64,000 nucleotides of DNA, from positions 271,289,618 through 271,353,617 of the forward strand of contig NC_066584.1 of NCBI RefSeq assembly GCF_024323335.1. The letters are read 5' to 3'. The notes below the pieces were generated by a model. It ran no database searches, was not told the origin of the DNA, and saw only the letters and a program-made list of their open reading frames with translations. Position numbers and translations under genes: made by a program. Positions within the stretch are counted from its first letter, which is position 1. Each line of letters starts with the position of its first letter. This DNA is from Lathyrus oleraceus (lineage: Eukaryota; Streptophyta; Magnoliopsida; Fabales; Fabaceae). Positions 54,576 through 64,000 of the stretch are shown piece by piece.

Positions 54576-57500
54576 TGTCAAACCCCAAAATTTGCCTGTT
54601 AATTTTTATGATAAATTGATTCATGCATGGCATTCATTTCACATTTGCATTCATTCATTAGCATACATTCTCATATAAATTATAAATTTTAATTTATTTA
54701 TTATGTGATACAGATATAAAAAATAATAATAATTTTGGTTATCTGTATGATATAAATAAATTTTATATATATAAATAAAATAGTTTTAATTTAACGATAA
54801 ATAAAAATAGATTTGAATTTTAATTGTATAATTAAAATTTTAAATTAATTTTATTTGTTAAAGCTCATTAAATTGTAATAATTATTTTTTATAATTTAGT
54901 GACTCATGTTCCATTTATTCATTATTTATAAATAGTATTTATTTAGTAATTCACGTTTTTTACTTAATAAAATTTATTTATAAGAGTAACATTTTTTTAA
55001 GCCCATAAATTATAAAATAACTTTGGTTGATATAAGTAAGAATAATTTTGATTTGTTTTTTAAATGATGAAAGTAAAAATAGAAATAGGTTTAAATTTTA
55101 ATTCAATTATGTAACTAAAATTTAAATTAATTTTTATTTAAATTATTCATTATTTATAATAATATTTGTATTTAATAAATATTTAGCAAGGTTAAACCCT
55201 AACTCTCCTAGAGTATAGGAAGGGATCCAAATATTTAGCAAGGTTAAACCCTAACTCTCCTAATGTATAGGAAGGGATCCAAATATTTAGCAAGGTTAAA
55301 CCCTAACTCTCCTAATGTATAGGAAGGGATCCAAATATTTAGCAAGGGAAAACCCTAAAGTATAGGAAGGGATCCAAATACTTAGCAAGGTTAAACCCTA
55401 ATCCACACCATTATAAATACTTCATATGGCTGCAGCGAGGAAAATAAGGGAAAAAAGGAGAGATACAGTAGAAGAAGATACACAAGGCAAGACAGAAGCA
55501 ATAAGATTCACGGGTAGGAAAAAGAGAAGCAACTATAAAGCACTCATAGCCTGAATAAGAGCAACACACATACAGTGAGCAAGCTAGAAGAATTAAATCC
55601 CTAGTAAGTGTTCATTAGGGAATTTGCATCCAGCATGATTACCTTACAATACTCCTTAATTCATGCATGAATAAATATTGATTTAATATATATATTGAGA
55701 TGATGTATTCATGGTTTGGTGGATGTTGATATTGCTTTATTCAAGTATGCATCTGTTCTTGATATGTCATAGCATGTTGGAGAAATTTTGTTTGCATGAT
55801 TAAAGAGTTATATCTTCCATTTAATTATTATTATATGAGTGTTATTTCTAGCATGATTATGTTTATTTCACATGCTGTTATTATATAATAATGTAGATGA
55901 TGATATAATGGTGATAATATAAATCCTTGGTTGTCTTTAACATGTATATGTAAGATTTGTTTTATCATTATCACTTGCAGTAAAGAGAACTAATACATGA
56001 GTAAAATAATATAAGCTTCTTGATTTATGCATGGCTATTTTTATTATTGCATGATGATTACATATGATCTTATTTTCTGTGTGTGGTTTGATATAAGATG
56101 AAGTTACAGGTTTGTTGTATTCACATGAAAGAAACAACATGAGAAAAAATAAAGTAGCTTGTCGTAAGAGAGAAAGCTGTAACATGCATGGTGGTGTTGT
56201 GTCAAAATGGAAAAATCCATATAGAATTAATATATATTTTAATGAAGGCGAATAAATAACGAATGGACCAACATGACTTGTTGGTAGCTTCCCTCTCATT
56301 GCAATGTAGGGGTCTTGGGTTCGAGCCCCCAGGACCTATTTTTTAGCTTTTCAGTGTATTACCATGTTTACTCCCTTTCCACTATAATTAATTCACCGCT
56401 ATTTTGAATAATAAAAATCTAATTATATTTTTTTTTCCTCTTTTCTTTTAAAATATTCTTAATTCATTCTTAAATTTAGTTTATTTATTTCATTTGTCAT
56501 GAACTTTCTATGTAATAGATTTTATTATGATTTTTTTTATTTCTTTCTTTTTAGTTTAATTAGGTTTTATTATATGGTATGCCCTTTTAATTTTGTACTC
56601 ATTAATTAAGATTTAGAAATTTTATATCCCCTTTTAAATTATGTACCCCCCATCCCGAAGCCATGTAATAGCGTAGTCTTATTTTTCGCACTTTAATTTT
56701 TCCATACTGTGAATATAACTGTCTAGATGTATGCTAATAGGATTGCATGGAAAGATAAATAATCGAACTTAGATAAATTAATTCAAGATAATATATCTGA
56801 ATCCAATCATTTCCACACTTGCACCTCTAGGGTAACCCTCTCTTTGTTGCCTTACGATATTACGGTCATGTCCCGCGAATGTGGGGATACCCTTAGCAAA
56901 GACCCTTTCGATTAAATCATCATCATCCCTAAACAGATAAGTCATAATCCCTTCGATCAAAAGGTCAATGTCCCTACAAGATAAATCATAGTCCCTCGAA
57001 CGTTGCCTTCGAATATATGGCTTTGTCCCTCGATGACCCTTCGTTGTAGCCTATGATTAAATGATGATCGTCCCTTCGAATGCTAAGGTATCCTTACAAA
57101 TGTTGCCTTCAATGACCAATCGACGACCCCCCGATGTCCTTTTACATCCAAAGGATAAGACTACTTACTTCTCAATAGTAAGGACAGTTTTACCCTCCTA
57201 AGGATAGGAAATACGTATAAAGACCTTGGTTTGGTATAACTCTTAAATGCTTGCTCACAGCTTAAAATACTTTTCACACCTCACACTTTTCAAAACATCT
57301 TTTAGAAAATCACCACATGGTATAGATTCGCACCAGAATCATCGCCGAGTTATATTTTTCTAAACATCTTTCAAAATAAAACGAGATAAACACTTTGTAT
57401 ACATTCGTACAAGAATCATTACAAAGTTAAACTCTCCTTTCAAAATATTTTCTAAACACACCACATTTCTCAAACATTTTCTCAAACAAGGAAAACATAA

Positions 57501-57719
57501 GTGAGTTAAGCAATTAAGAGCCCATGGATAACCATGGATACAAAGGGTGCTAACACCTTCCCTTTGTATAATGTACCTCCCGAATTCAAAATCTAATCAA
57601 GGTCTTTCCTGTTCTTTTCTACCTTTCCTTATTGGATAAAAGAAAAGTCGGTGACGACTCTTGCTATCCGTAACATTGCTTTTCAAAGCAAAAACACAAA
57701 GTCAGTTCACCGTATCACA
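54576..57719 (+). repeat. E1 3' LTR (3.14 kb)
   Basis: Aligned by eye to 8456-11675. It has one more 52-bp repeat copy (55191, 55243, 55295), a 107-bp tRNA-like insert at 56241-56347, and lacks about 137 bp (between CTATTTT repeats) and about 75 bp present on the left. Scattered point differences make E1 older than E2, E3 and E4, in keeping with the nesting. Confidence 0.95.
56241..56347 (+). mobile_element. tRNA-derived (SINE-like) insertion in E1 3' LTR
   Basis: The 5' LTR has the uninterrupted site (TATATTTTCAGTG near 10061-10072). Here 107 bp sit between two TTTT copies (56237-56240 and 56348-56351). It holds an A-box-like TGACTTGTTGG (56274-56284) and an exact B-box GGTTCGAGCCC (56318-56328) that lies in a T-arm-like stem CTTGGG/CCCAGG, and it ends near a T-run. 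The direct repeat is short for a SINE, so it could be a truncated SINE or a captured tRNA fragment. Confidence 0.6.
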
Positions 57720-57724
57720 GACTC
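57720..57724. repeat. target-site duplication GACTC of E1 (right copy)
   Basis: Matches 8451-8455 and directly follows the E1 3' LTR. Confidence 0.95.
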
Positions 57725-58790
57725 TTCCCAATTTCCATACACTTTTTCAACTGCCTTTGTCCTATCTATCCAAGCCTTCCTAAATGATGGAGTATAGTTG
57801 TATTATGCTACAATATGCGAGATTATTCTACTCACCTTTAACGACGGATTATCACTAATGACAGACAAACTTCATCGCATATTAACTGAGAGTTAAGTTT
57901 CCGATGGTCTTGCATTGGGTTCGCGAGCAAGCATGTGTGAATTGGACCCATGGATCCAATCTCCCAAGAATCACTTAGCTTCTGGTACGAAGCTGACAAC
58001 CTGAAAAGGCAGTGCTCGTTTCGACGATAAATTATGTACCTCAATGCATTAGTTCTATCAACTATGTAAGCAGCTGATAGTTCCATGTGGAACTTTTTAA
58101 TAGCTTTTACACAATCTTCTTTTGTGCGAAATGTGTCTCCTTCTTTCAAAGATCCTTGTATTTGCACATAAGGATTATAAAATATATCTGATGAAGGTTC
58201 ATCGGAACCCAAATTCAAGCTTGTCATGTGTTGAGGTGGACAATATACATGACTAGCTGGTAATGGATCCTCTTCTTCATCATCGTTCACCATTGAATCA
58301 ACCAAAATCTCGACTTCTTCTTCTTTTTCCTCATCTACAACATTGACCTCAGTTTGCTCGTCGTCATCAGTTTCACAAAACACTTGTGACTAACCAATGA
58401 ACTGAGACACTTGTTATTGTTATGGTAATATATACAACTCTATATCGTTGTACCCAGATTGTTCGTGAGTGACAAACATATGATGAACATCGTCATCATC
58501 TCGAATCTTCTTCTGATAAAACTTTATTTGGTTGTCTGCAAACCACACCGGATTTTTATAGATGATTTAGCCCACAGTACTGGACTGTCATTTCTTTTCT
58601 ATTCTTTGTTTCAAATGTGAAAAATTTGATCGTCGATTTATTGTAAATCGAGTTACTTCTGTGATGCGAAAACAAAAACCAAATAATTGATGCTCAAATA
58701 TTTCACCTTTGATATGAGCATTGATCATGTAAGGTGGTGAGGAAGATTTTTTTTTAAATGTAACTTTAGTGTTTCTACTAATGGTGAATG
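57725..58790 (-). pseudogene. MULE transposase, N-terminal half
   Basis: 57838-58383 on the minus strand encodes an acidic stretch followed by a MuDR-type DNA-binding domain (TFRTKEDCVKAIKKFHMELS, then YIVDRTNALRYIIYRRNEHC). A shift near 57855 and a TAA follow, then the frame running to the E1 insertion point (RTKAVEKVYGNWEES), which continues at 8450 (YKQLPKYLLALKQYAPGT). 58384-58790 holds further broken N-terminal coding sequence. Together with 7205-8450 this is one transposase gene cut by 49 kb of retrotransposons and further eroded. Confidence 0.85.
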
Positions 58791-59497
58791 GATTGATTTT
58801 TTATTCACATAAAATTAAATAGGGTAAACGGTGTATGCACTGATCACACAATTCATCTACAAAGACAAGACAATACAATGCAAAGAATCCATGCAGAGAC
58901 AAGACAATACAAGGCATGCGTCTGGTAGGAATCTCTGCATACAAAGCATGCGCCTGCACATATGGAATCTCATAAGGAATTTGTGCCCTAATAATCCAAG
59001 GAAGGCGTTCATTCCAATGGCGCATAAAGAAATATATGCGCCCAAGCCTTTGGCGCCTCCTCCTTGCATGCATAAAAAGACATGCATGCGCCACTAGCCT
59101 TGGCGCATGTGATCATGCATGTCATAAAGCAAACATGCGACATAGCCTTAGGCGCCTACACTCTTGTCACATGCATGCACCCAATCCAATGCTTCACATG
59201 TTGCATACCTATTCAACCTATTCTACACTTACTCATCAATAAATAGGGCATCAACTCACAACATTTCATCATCTACAACACTAACAATCGACATCTGCAA
59301 CACTCCATGTTTACCACACTCAACCTCTGCAGCATTATGTCTCTATTGACTATGAGTGATGAACACTGAGGAACAATCAACAATATCTCGACATTTATAT
59401 GTTATTACTTCTTTTTACTTATTTTGTATTTATTTATTATTTATGTTTTTATTATATATTACTTCTTCTTATTTTATTTCTTAATTATGTTTTATTA
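58791..59497. promoter_or_regulatory. intergenic region with GCATGC motifs, between divergent genes
   Basis: It lies between the leftward transposase and the rightward plant-mobile-domain gene. 58910-59180 carries repeated GGCGCATG and CATGCATGC motifs like those at 6440-6635. A TATA-like AATAAATAGGG at about 59238 is followed by an A/C-rich leader. It probably holds promoters for one or both genes. ORFs at 58801-59242 on both strands are by-products of the repeated motifs. Confidence 0.5.
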
Positions 59498-60240
59498 GGA
59501 CCCAAAATGATTTTGATGTCGTGTACATAAATATGTACCCCACGATCCTTTGATAGAACCATATATTAGAGGATGTGGTTTTGTAAATATCCTCAACATG
59601 GTCTCGTACTCGGTTGACTACAAATTTATTCTTTCTTTGTTTGAGATATGGAGATCCGAGACCCACATATTTTACCTTCTTTTCGGTGAGTGTACCGTCA
59701 CACTTGAGGAGTCTACATGTTGTTGGGTCTACGTATCGATGGTAAGTCCGTGAATGGTAGAGTTAACCAGATAACTCTATCTGTAATGAATTATTTGGTG
59801 CCCCTTTGTATGACGACCAAGCTACGGGAGAGACATCCGGTAAAGCTAGGGGGAAAGGTATTAATTTAAGATATCTCAAACAATATTATGCGAGTATAAC
59901 ATTGACCGAAGAATCTAGCGAGTACGCAAAAATAATTAAAGCTCGGTGTTATATTATGATTTTATTTGGTAATTTTTTATTTCCCGAAAGTACTGGTAAT
60001 ACGGTAAATATTATGTATTTACCGTTGTTACGCAACATAAATAAGGTAAGCACATATAGTTGGGGTTCAGCTAGTTTGACCCATCTATATAGTGCGATGT
60101 GTAAAAATGCCAAAAAAAATACTTGTACCTTTTATTCATGCACCTATTTGCTACAAGCATGGGGTTGGTCAAGAATGTCTTCACTTGCCCCGGTAAACAA
60201 GAAGTCATTCATATTCCCGTTTGCAACAAAGGAAGTTTAA
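59498..60240 (+). pseudogene. plant mobile domain (PMD) gene remnant
   Basis: The first part (IEPYIRGCGFVNILNM, then FEIWRSETHIFYLLFGECTV) matches the start of a plant mobile domain. Near 59706 the frame shifts to YMLLGLRIDGKSVNG and again near 59795. 59806-60240 has the middle of the domain (ILFGNFLFPESTGNTVNIMY then LPLLRNINKVSTYSWGSASL) to a stop at 60240. Two shifts at least, so inactive. PMD proteins occur in host silencing factors of the MAIN type and in several plant transposons; next to a MULE, the transposon origin is the likelier one. Confidence 0.75.
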
Positions 60241-60303
60241 AATTTTACCATATAATTAATTAGACTTTGTATTACAATTAACTACAAATAATATGTTAGA
60301 CAG
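60241..60303. other. short AT-rich spacer
   Basis: Nothing recognised between the PMD remnant and the LTR edge. Confidence 0.5.
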
Positions 60304-61913
60304 TGTGGCTAGTGATCGAGAGGGGGGGTGAATAGATCACCTCTTTAAAATAAACGGATTTAAAAATCTTATCAGAGTTATTGAAACGTAGCGGAAAATT
60401 ACAGTCCCGAATCGACTTCCGTCTATTCTGAACCGCTACTAGAAAACCGGACACGCGAATTTATTGTTGGATTTGAATTAGAACGATAGAGATTATTAAC
60501 ACCAGAATATTATCAAATCAAATGCACTTATCACTAAATCCTAATTCCAATGAATAAAACTCAGCTGACAGTTTTGTCAAACAATTGGTGTGTATGTGAT
60601 CAATGATGAACAATGGTGGAGTTAAGATAAAACAGTTTTCTTGCCACTATTGTATCACTAAATGTACAGTCACAATACACCAACTGAAATCACAAAACTG
60701 TTGAAAACGTAAAGAGAGATAAGGAAAGAATACGATACGCAGAGATTTGGTAAGGAAGTTCCCCACTGTCGTCCTCGCGTGTGGGTACGTCTCCCTCTCA
60801 ATTTCAAATGAAATTGAGAACTGTAATTATCAAAAATGCCGAATTCGTTGATACAAGGTTACAATACAAAGACAGAAATCTAAATCCCAAGATCTTCTTC
60901 TTGTATAAAACCTCCACTTGATCTGAGCTCGATCAAGAATTTCCTGCAAGAAATTGCAAACAATTCACCGATTCCACGACCTGTTTGCGAAATTACCCAA
61001 TTTCCAAACCCTACGCTACGGCTGAATCGGTTCTGCAAACGTGACTAACAAACCCGCAAGAACACTCCAGTTCTTGAAGGACAAACCAATTGGTTTTTCC
61101 TCGAAACCCCCTTCAACCTTCAACTCAGCTAGATCCTCGATCGTTCCACTGAACACCTCAGCTAGATCCTTGATCGTTCCACTGAACGTTATCTCGTTGA
61201 TCCTTTAATCCAAAGAACAAGAATGATTATGTGTTGATGTTCTTGAAGAAAAGAGATTGAGAAGATGAATAAGATGAAGTCTCTTTCAGGTTTCTAACTG
61301 CTCAAACAATTGCTGCTACACACCCCTTTGATTTGTGTTCAACTGTTTTTGACTTGTGAATTCATGTTTTTTTCTTTGCTGTCAAAATACTTCTTATATG
61401 TGAAGGACAAAAGTTGTTAGTAGACAAAACAGAATTATGTATTGATACAAAAGGTTATGCATCAATACATACTGTGGCTTTGATTAATTTTAGAGAATTC
61501 ATGTAAGCATGTATCGATGCAAAGCTCGTATGTATCGATACATAGAGCATTTTAACTGAGCATGTATCGATACAAAGCTCGTATGTATCGATACATAGAA
61601 CATTTTACCTAAGCATGTATCGATACAAGACTCGTATGGATCGATACATACTGAAGCAAAAACATTTTGTGATTTAAAACAAATTTATGGATCGATGCAA
61701 AAGAGCATGTATCGATACATACTGACACAAAACAGTTTTTATGAGTTCTTTGAAGAAATGTATCAATGTGGATCTTTATGTATAGACACAAAACAATAGT
61801 ATATGCTAAAAACACAAATGAAGCATGTAAAATAATGCATAACCAACAATTAGACTATGATCACACAATTTGCTATCATTCAAAACTTATTCTAAGTAAA
61901 GAATTTGCTCACA
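60304..61913 (-). repeat. 3' LTR of Sirevirus-like element (1.6 kb)
   Basis: Plus strand from TGTGGCTAGT to GCTCACA, next to the polypurine tract. In element sense it opens TGTGAGC and closes AGCCACA. It contains a 53-bp repeat with GTATCGATAC palindromes (61507-61650) and a C-rich run (plus GGGGGGG near 60321). The second LTR is not in the window, so edges rest on TG/CA termini and the tract. Confidence 0.6.
61507..61665 (-). repeat. 53-bp tandem repeat with GTATCGATAC palindromes
   Basis: GCATGTATCGAT starts at 61507, 61560 and 61613 (period 53 bp); each unit holds two TATCGATAC-type palindromes. Diverged copies flank it (61440-61480 and 61685-61790). Confidence 0.8.
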
Positions 61914-61915
61914 AA

Positions 61916-62007
61916 CTCCCCCTTTTTGATGATGGCAAATTTTTAGCAAGATGTGTGATTCTCCCCCTGAGTTTGTGCATATCTGTCAACATCTGCATTT
62001 CTCCCCC
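61916..62007 (-). other. multiple polypurine tract
   Basis: Minus-strand GGGGGAG at 61916-61922 (adjacent to the LTR, within AAAAAGGGGGAGTTTG), 61961-61967 and 62001-62007, spaced 45 and 40 bp. This repeated arrangement is a recorded Sirevirus feature. Confidence 0.7.
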
Positions 62008-62312
62008 TTTGTCAACATCAAAAAGAAGAAAAAAACAGTTTTATCAAGGCAACAGGTTGTAGCAGGACACAACAAAAATGATAAAGAAGCTAACAATCAC
62101 AAAGAAGGAAGCTTAAAAAGTAAAGAATCACTCACAAAGAATGACAAATAAGGGCAATAACACCAGAAGTAAGTAGAAGGAAATAAGCATTTAACTAGTA
62201 GAAAGTGTTTAAAAATTACATAAGCCAAGACATATAAGGTGCAACTAATCTGAAAAGAAAAAATAACTCAAGCAACATGCAATGAAATGCAGTGAAATGA
62301 AATGATGATGGT

Positions 62313-63836
62313 TTAATGTGGATTATAGCCACCACAGGACTCCTCGTCATCTCTATCAGGATCTCTGAAGCTTGGCGGAGGCGGAGGAGGAGGCATTGCA
62401 TCTGGATTATGGCCCATGAAGGTGTAGTGCCTGAACCGGTCCTGAACTTCAACACTTCTGAATTTGTCCATAATACCAGGATTGGCATGGCAGTCGTCCA
62501 TAAAACCAGACATTTCATTGTAGAAGACTTGGTGCCACTTAACCAAGTCCGTGTGCCAAAAGTGTTGGTTATGGTACATCCGTGTATGATCGTCATGCCA
62601 CTCACGATGCTCCTTATGCCACTCACTTTGTTGTACATGACAAGACCGTGCCTCTTCATGACGTTCTTGGTTGGCAAGCTCCATTTGTTGAAGCATTTGA
62701 GTTAGGTGCGCAGTAGGTGTTGAAGATGAAGTACCGCCGGAGAACGGAGGAACCGTTGGTTCAGGTACATAGTTGGTTGGAGACCACCTTTGTGGCACCC
62801 AATCACCCTAACCAGCATTTTCATCAGCTGCAGGCACATCTGTTTCATTCACATCATGCATTTCTTCATCAGGTTGGTCTTCAACTACATGAATTCGTTC
62901 AGAAGGCACATCAAAATTATAGATCCTTGTTTTGGATTTCCTTTCAAAGAAATAGAAACATTGACGTTCCTTGTCCCACCAATATCCCATATGAGATAAA
63001 GTGGAAGAGTCGAACTCTTGAGCAGAAGATGGTGATATGAGAGGAACTAAAGGGATTGCAACATTCCAGAACTTAAGAATTTTCATGATTTGAGACGCAT
63101 AACCAAGAGCAACATTCTTGGCACTGTTACGCACGAAAAATAGTCGCTTCACAAAGTAATTTGCCCAATTCAATGGAACCTTATTTTGAAGAATATACAA
63201 GAGATGAATGCTTGCCCTGTCTAACCTAGAATGTCCACTATTTGCTGGACGCAGAATGTGCGAGATAATCCAATGAAGTATACGTGGAATTTTCTTAATC
63301 ATACCAGACGTAACCTGTTCATCCTCACCCAGCGGTCTGTCCAATTTCAGGATAGACAGAGTAAACTCCTTCAGGTTAAAGTCAGTATCAAACTTCAAGT
63401 CATGCTAAGTCTTGAAATTATGTGACGGAAGCGGAATTTGAAATACTGTTTCCCAATCACCAGCCTCAAAAGTATAGGTTCTGACACCAATAGAACACTT
63501 AAACATATATCCTTTGCTAGATTGTAAGCCAGCATAAAATGCACGGATAAAATCCTCATGGTAATCATCCTTTGTAGACAAACATGAACCAAGTTTTTGT
63601 GCATGAAGGAGTTCAACAACATCATTGAGATGCAGATGAATAACATCATGTTTATCGAAGACATGGGGTTTCATAACTAACCTTGTCTTGAAAGAATCCT
63701 CAAACTCAGTTGCAATTGCAGGATGAAGCAAATCTAAGGCATTTGGAGGAATTTCTGGTAACTGCTGAGAAGTGCCAACCGATTCCTTTCCTTTTCCTTT
63801 TCCCTTTGCTCTAGCTGGAATGGTTCTTGGAGGCAT
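62313..63836 (-). pseudogene. retrotransposon extra ORF (plant transposon protein domain), 508 codons with two amber stops
   Basis: ATG at 63836 (MPPRTIPARAKGKGKGKES, a basic start). TAG at 63405-63407 and 62808-62810 interrupt a single frame that ends at 62313. Residues about 35-340 look like the family I recall as Pfam PF20167 (FIRAFYAGLQSSKG, then ILHWIISHILRPANSGHSRL). The C-terminal part has five heptads with Trp-His (EWHKEHR and so on, 62520-62624) and a Pro run. It sits where Sireviruses carry an additional, sometimes called env-like, ORF. I see no signal peptide or membrane segment in it. Function unknown. Confidence 0.65.
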
Positions 63837-64000
63837 GGTGATGAAATATTGAAGAAAAGTGAGATGAATTTAGGGTTTTGGAAAGAATGATGATGAAGGA
63901 AATTAGGGTTAGCCGCAGATTTTGGGAGGTATGGGAACTGTTGATACCAAGTTTGTGAAAAGATGTGATAAGAATTGCTGATGTGTCGATCCATGAGTGA
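63837..64000 (-). other. sequence upstream of the extra ORF, nothing recognised
   Basis: AT-rich leader-like sequence. A minus-strand frame at 63734-63994 overlaps the ORF start and shows no known domain. Confidence 0.4.

Larger units (their letters stand above)
8456..57719 (+). mobile_element. E1: Tat/Ogre-type Ty3/gypsy retrotransposon, full length but split by E2 and E3
   Basis: The LTRs 8456-11675 and 54576-57719 both begin TGTCA.ACCCCAAAATTTGCC and end ACCGTATCACA, with a perfect 5-bp target duplication. Removing E2 (9,525 bp) and E3 (22,384 bp) with their duplications leaves about 17.3 kb, within the size range of Ogre elements. The order is LTR, tRNA-Arg-type primer site, leader, ORF1, gag, protease, intron, RT, RNase H, archaeal-type RNase H, integrase, hairpin module, tandem repeats, polypurine tract, LTR. 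Stops and frameshifts in ORF1 and pol make this copy inactive. It inserted into the MULE transposase gene. Confidence 0.95.
60304..64000 (-). mobile_element. Sirevirus-like Ty1/copia element, 3' end
   Basis: On the minus strand: an extra ORF (63836-62313), a set of three GGGGGAG tracts and a 1.6-kb LTR. Repeated polypurine tracts upstream of the 3' LTR and an additional ORF after pol are known Sirevirus traits. gag, pol and the 5' LTR would lie beyond the right edge of the window. Assignment rests on these features only. Confidence 0.6.

Noticed and set aside
56260..56335. Intact tRNA gene
   Set aside because: Only the T-arm and box motifs fit. The acceptor and anticodon stems do not pair well, so it is better read as a tRNA-derived insert.
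63938..63955. TTGGTATCA-like primer site on the minus strand upstream of the extra ORF
   Set aside because: The sequence beside it does not match the end of the LTR at 60304 (AGCCACA), so it is most likely chance.

Overview
This window is intergenic, transposon-filled DNA from a large plant genome. I find no ordinary host gene. The giant Ty3/gypsy elements of the Tat/Ogre lineage point to a legume, most likely tribe Fabeae (pea, vetch, lentil or grass pea). They share a tRNA-Arg-type primer site, LTRs opening TGTNAYACCYCAAAATTTGCC, a second (archaeal-type) RNase H, an extra ORF1 and an intron in gag-pol. The taxon is an inference; the element types are read from the sequence.

Layout. (1) 1-4430, minus: a decayed Ty1/copia element with its 5' LTR at 4128-4430; the rest runs off the left edge. 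(2) 5450-6045: a foldback element built from 42-bp units in inverted orientation. (3) 6355-8455 and 57720-58790: one MULE (Mutator-like) DNA transposon cut in two. (4) 8456-57719: a nested stack that splits the MULE. The outermost element E1 (plus strand, 5-bp target duplication GACTC) has 3.1-3.2 kb LTRs. Inside E1 sit E2 (12543-22067, plus, duplication CACCG) and E3 (23814-46197, minus, duplication GAGGG). Inside E3 sits E4 (27718-42535, plus), whose 5' LTR and left target duplication were lost in a deletion that also removed most of E3 gag-pol. Removing the layers rejoins the MULE, E1 ORF1 and E1 gag reading frames exactly, so insertion order is MULE, then E1, then E2 and E3, then E4. (5) 59498-60240, plus: a plant-mobile-domain pseudogene. 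(6) 60304-64000, minus: the 3' end of a Sirevirus-like Ty1/copia element with a 1.6-kb LTR, a multiple polypurine tract and an extra ORF broken by two amber stops.

How the parts work together. E1 has the full set (ORF1, gag, protease, intron, RT, two RNases H, integrase) but carries stops and frameshifts. E2 and E4 are deletion derivatives that could only have moved with enzymes supplied in trans. They independently lost the same blocks (capsid, protease, RT core, end of the second RNase H and start of integrase) and kept the same others. All four elements keep a noncoding module just after integrase that I read as tandem RNA hairpins with compensatory base changes. The 3' regions of E3 and E4 also carry arrays resembling the 3' end of the primer tRNA, so complementary to the elements' own primer-binding site. 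These two noncoding features, and a second hairpin family in the E3/E4 LTRs, are the most interesting signals here. All structural claims come from reading by eye; no folding, alignment or database search was run.
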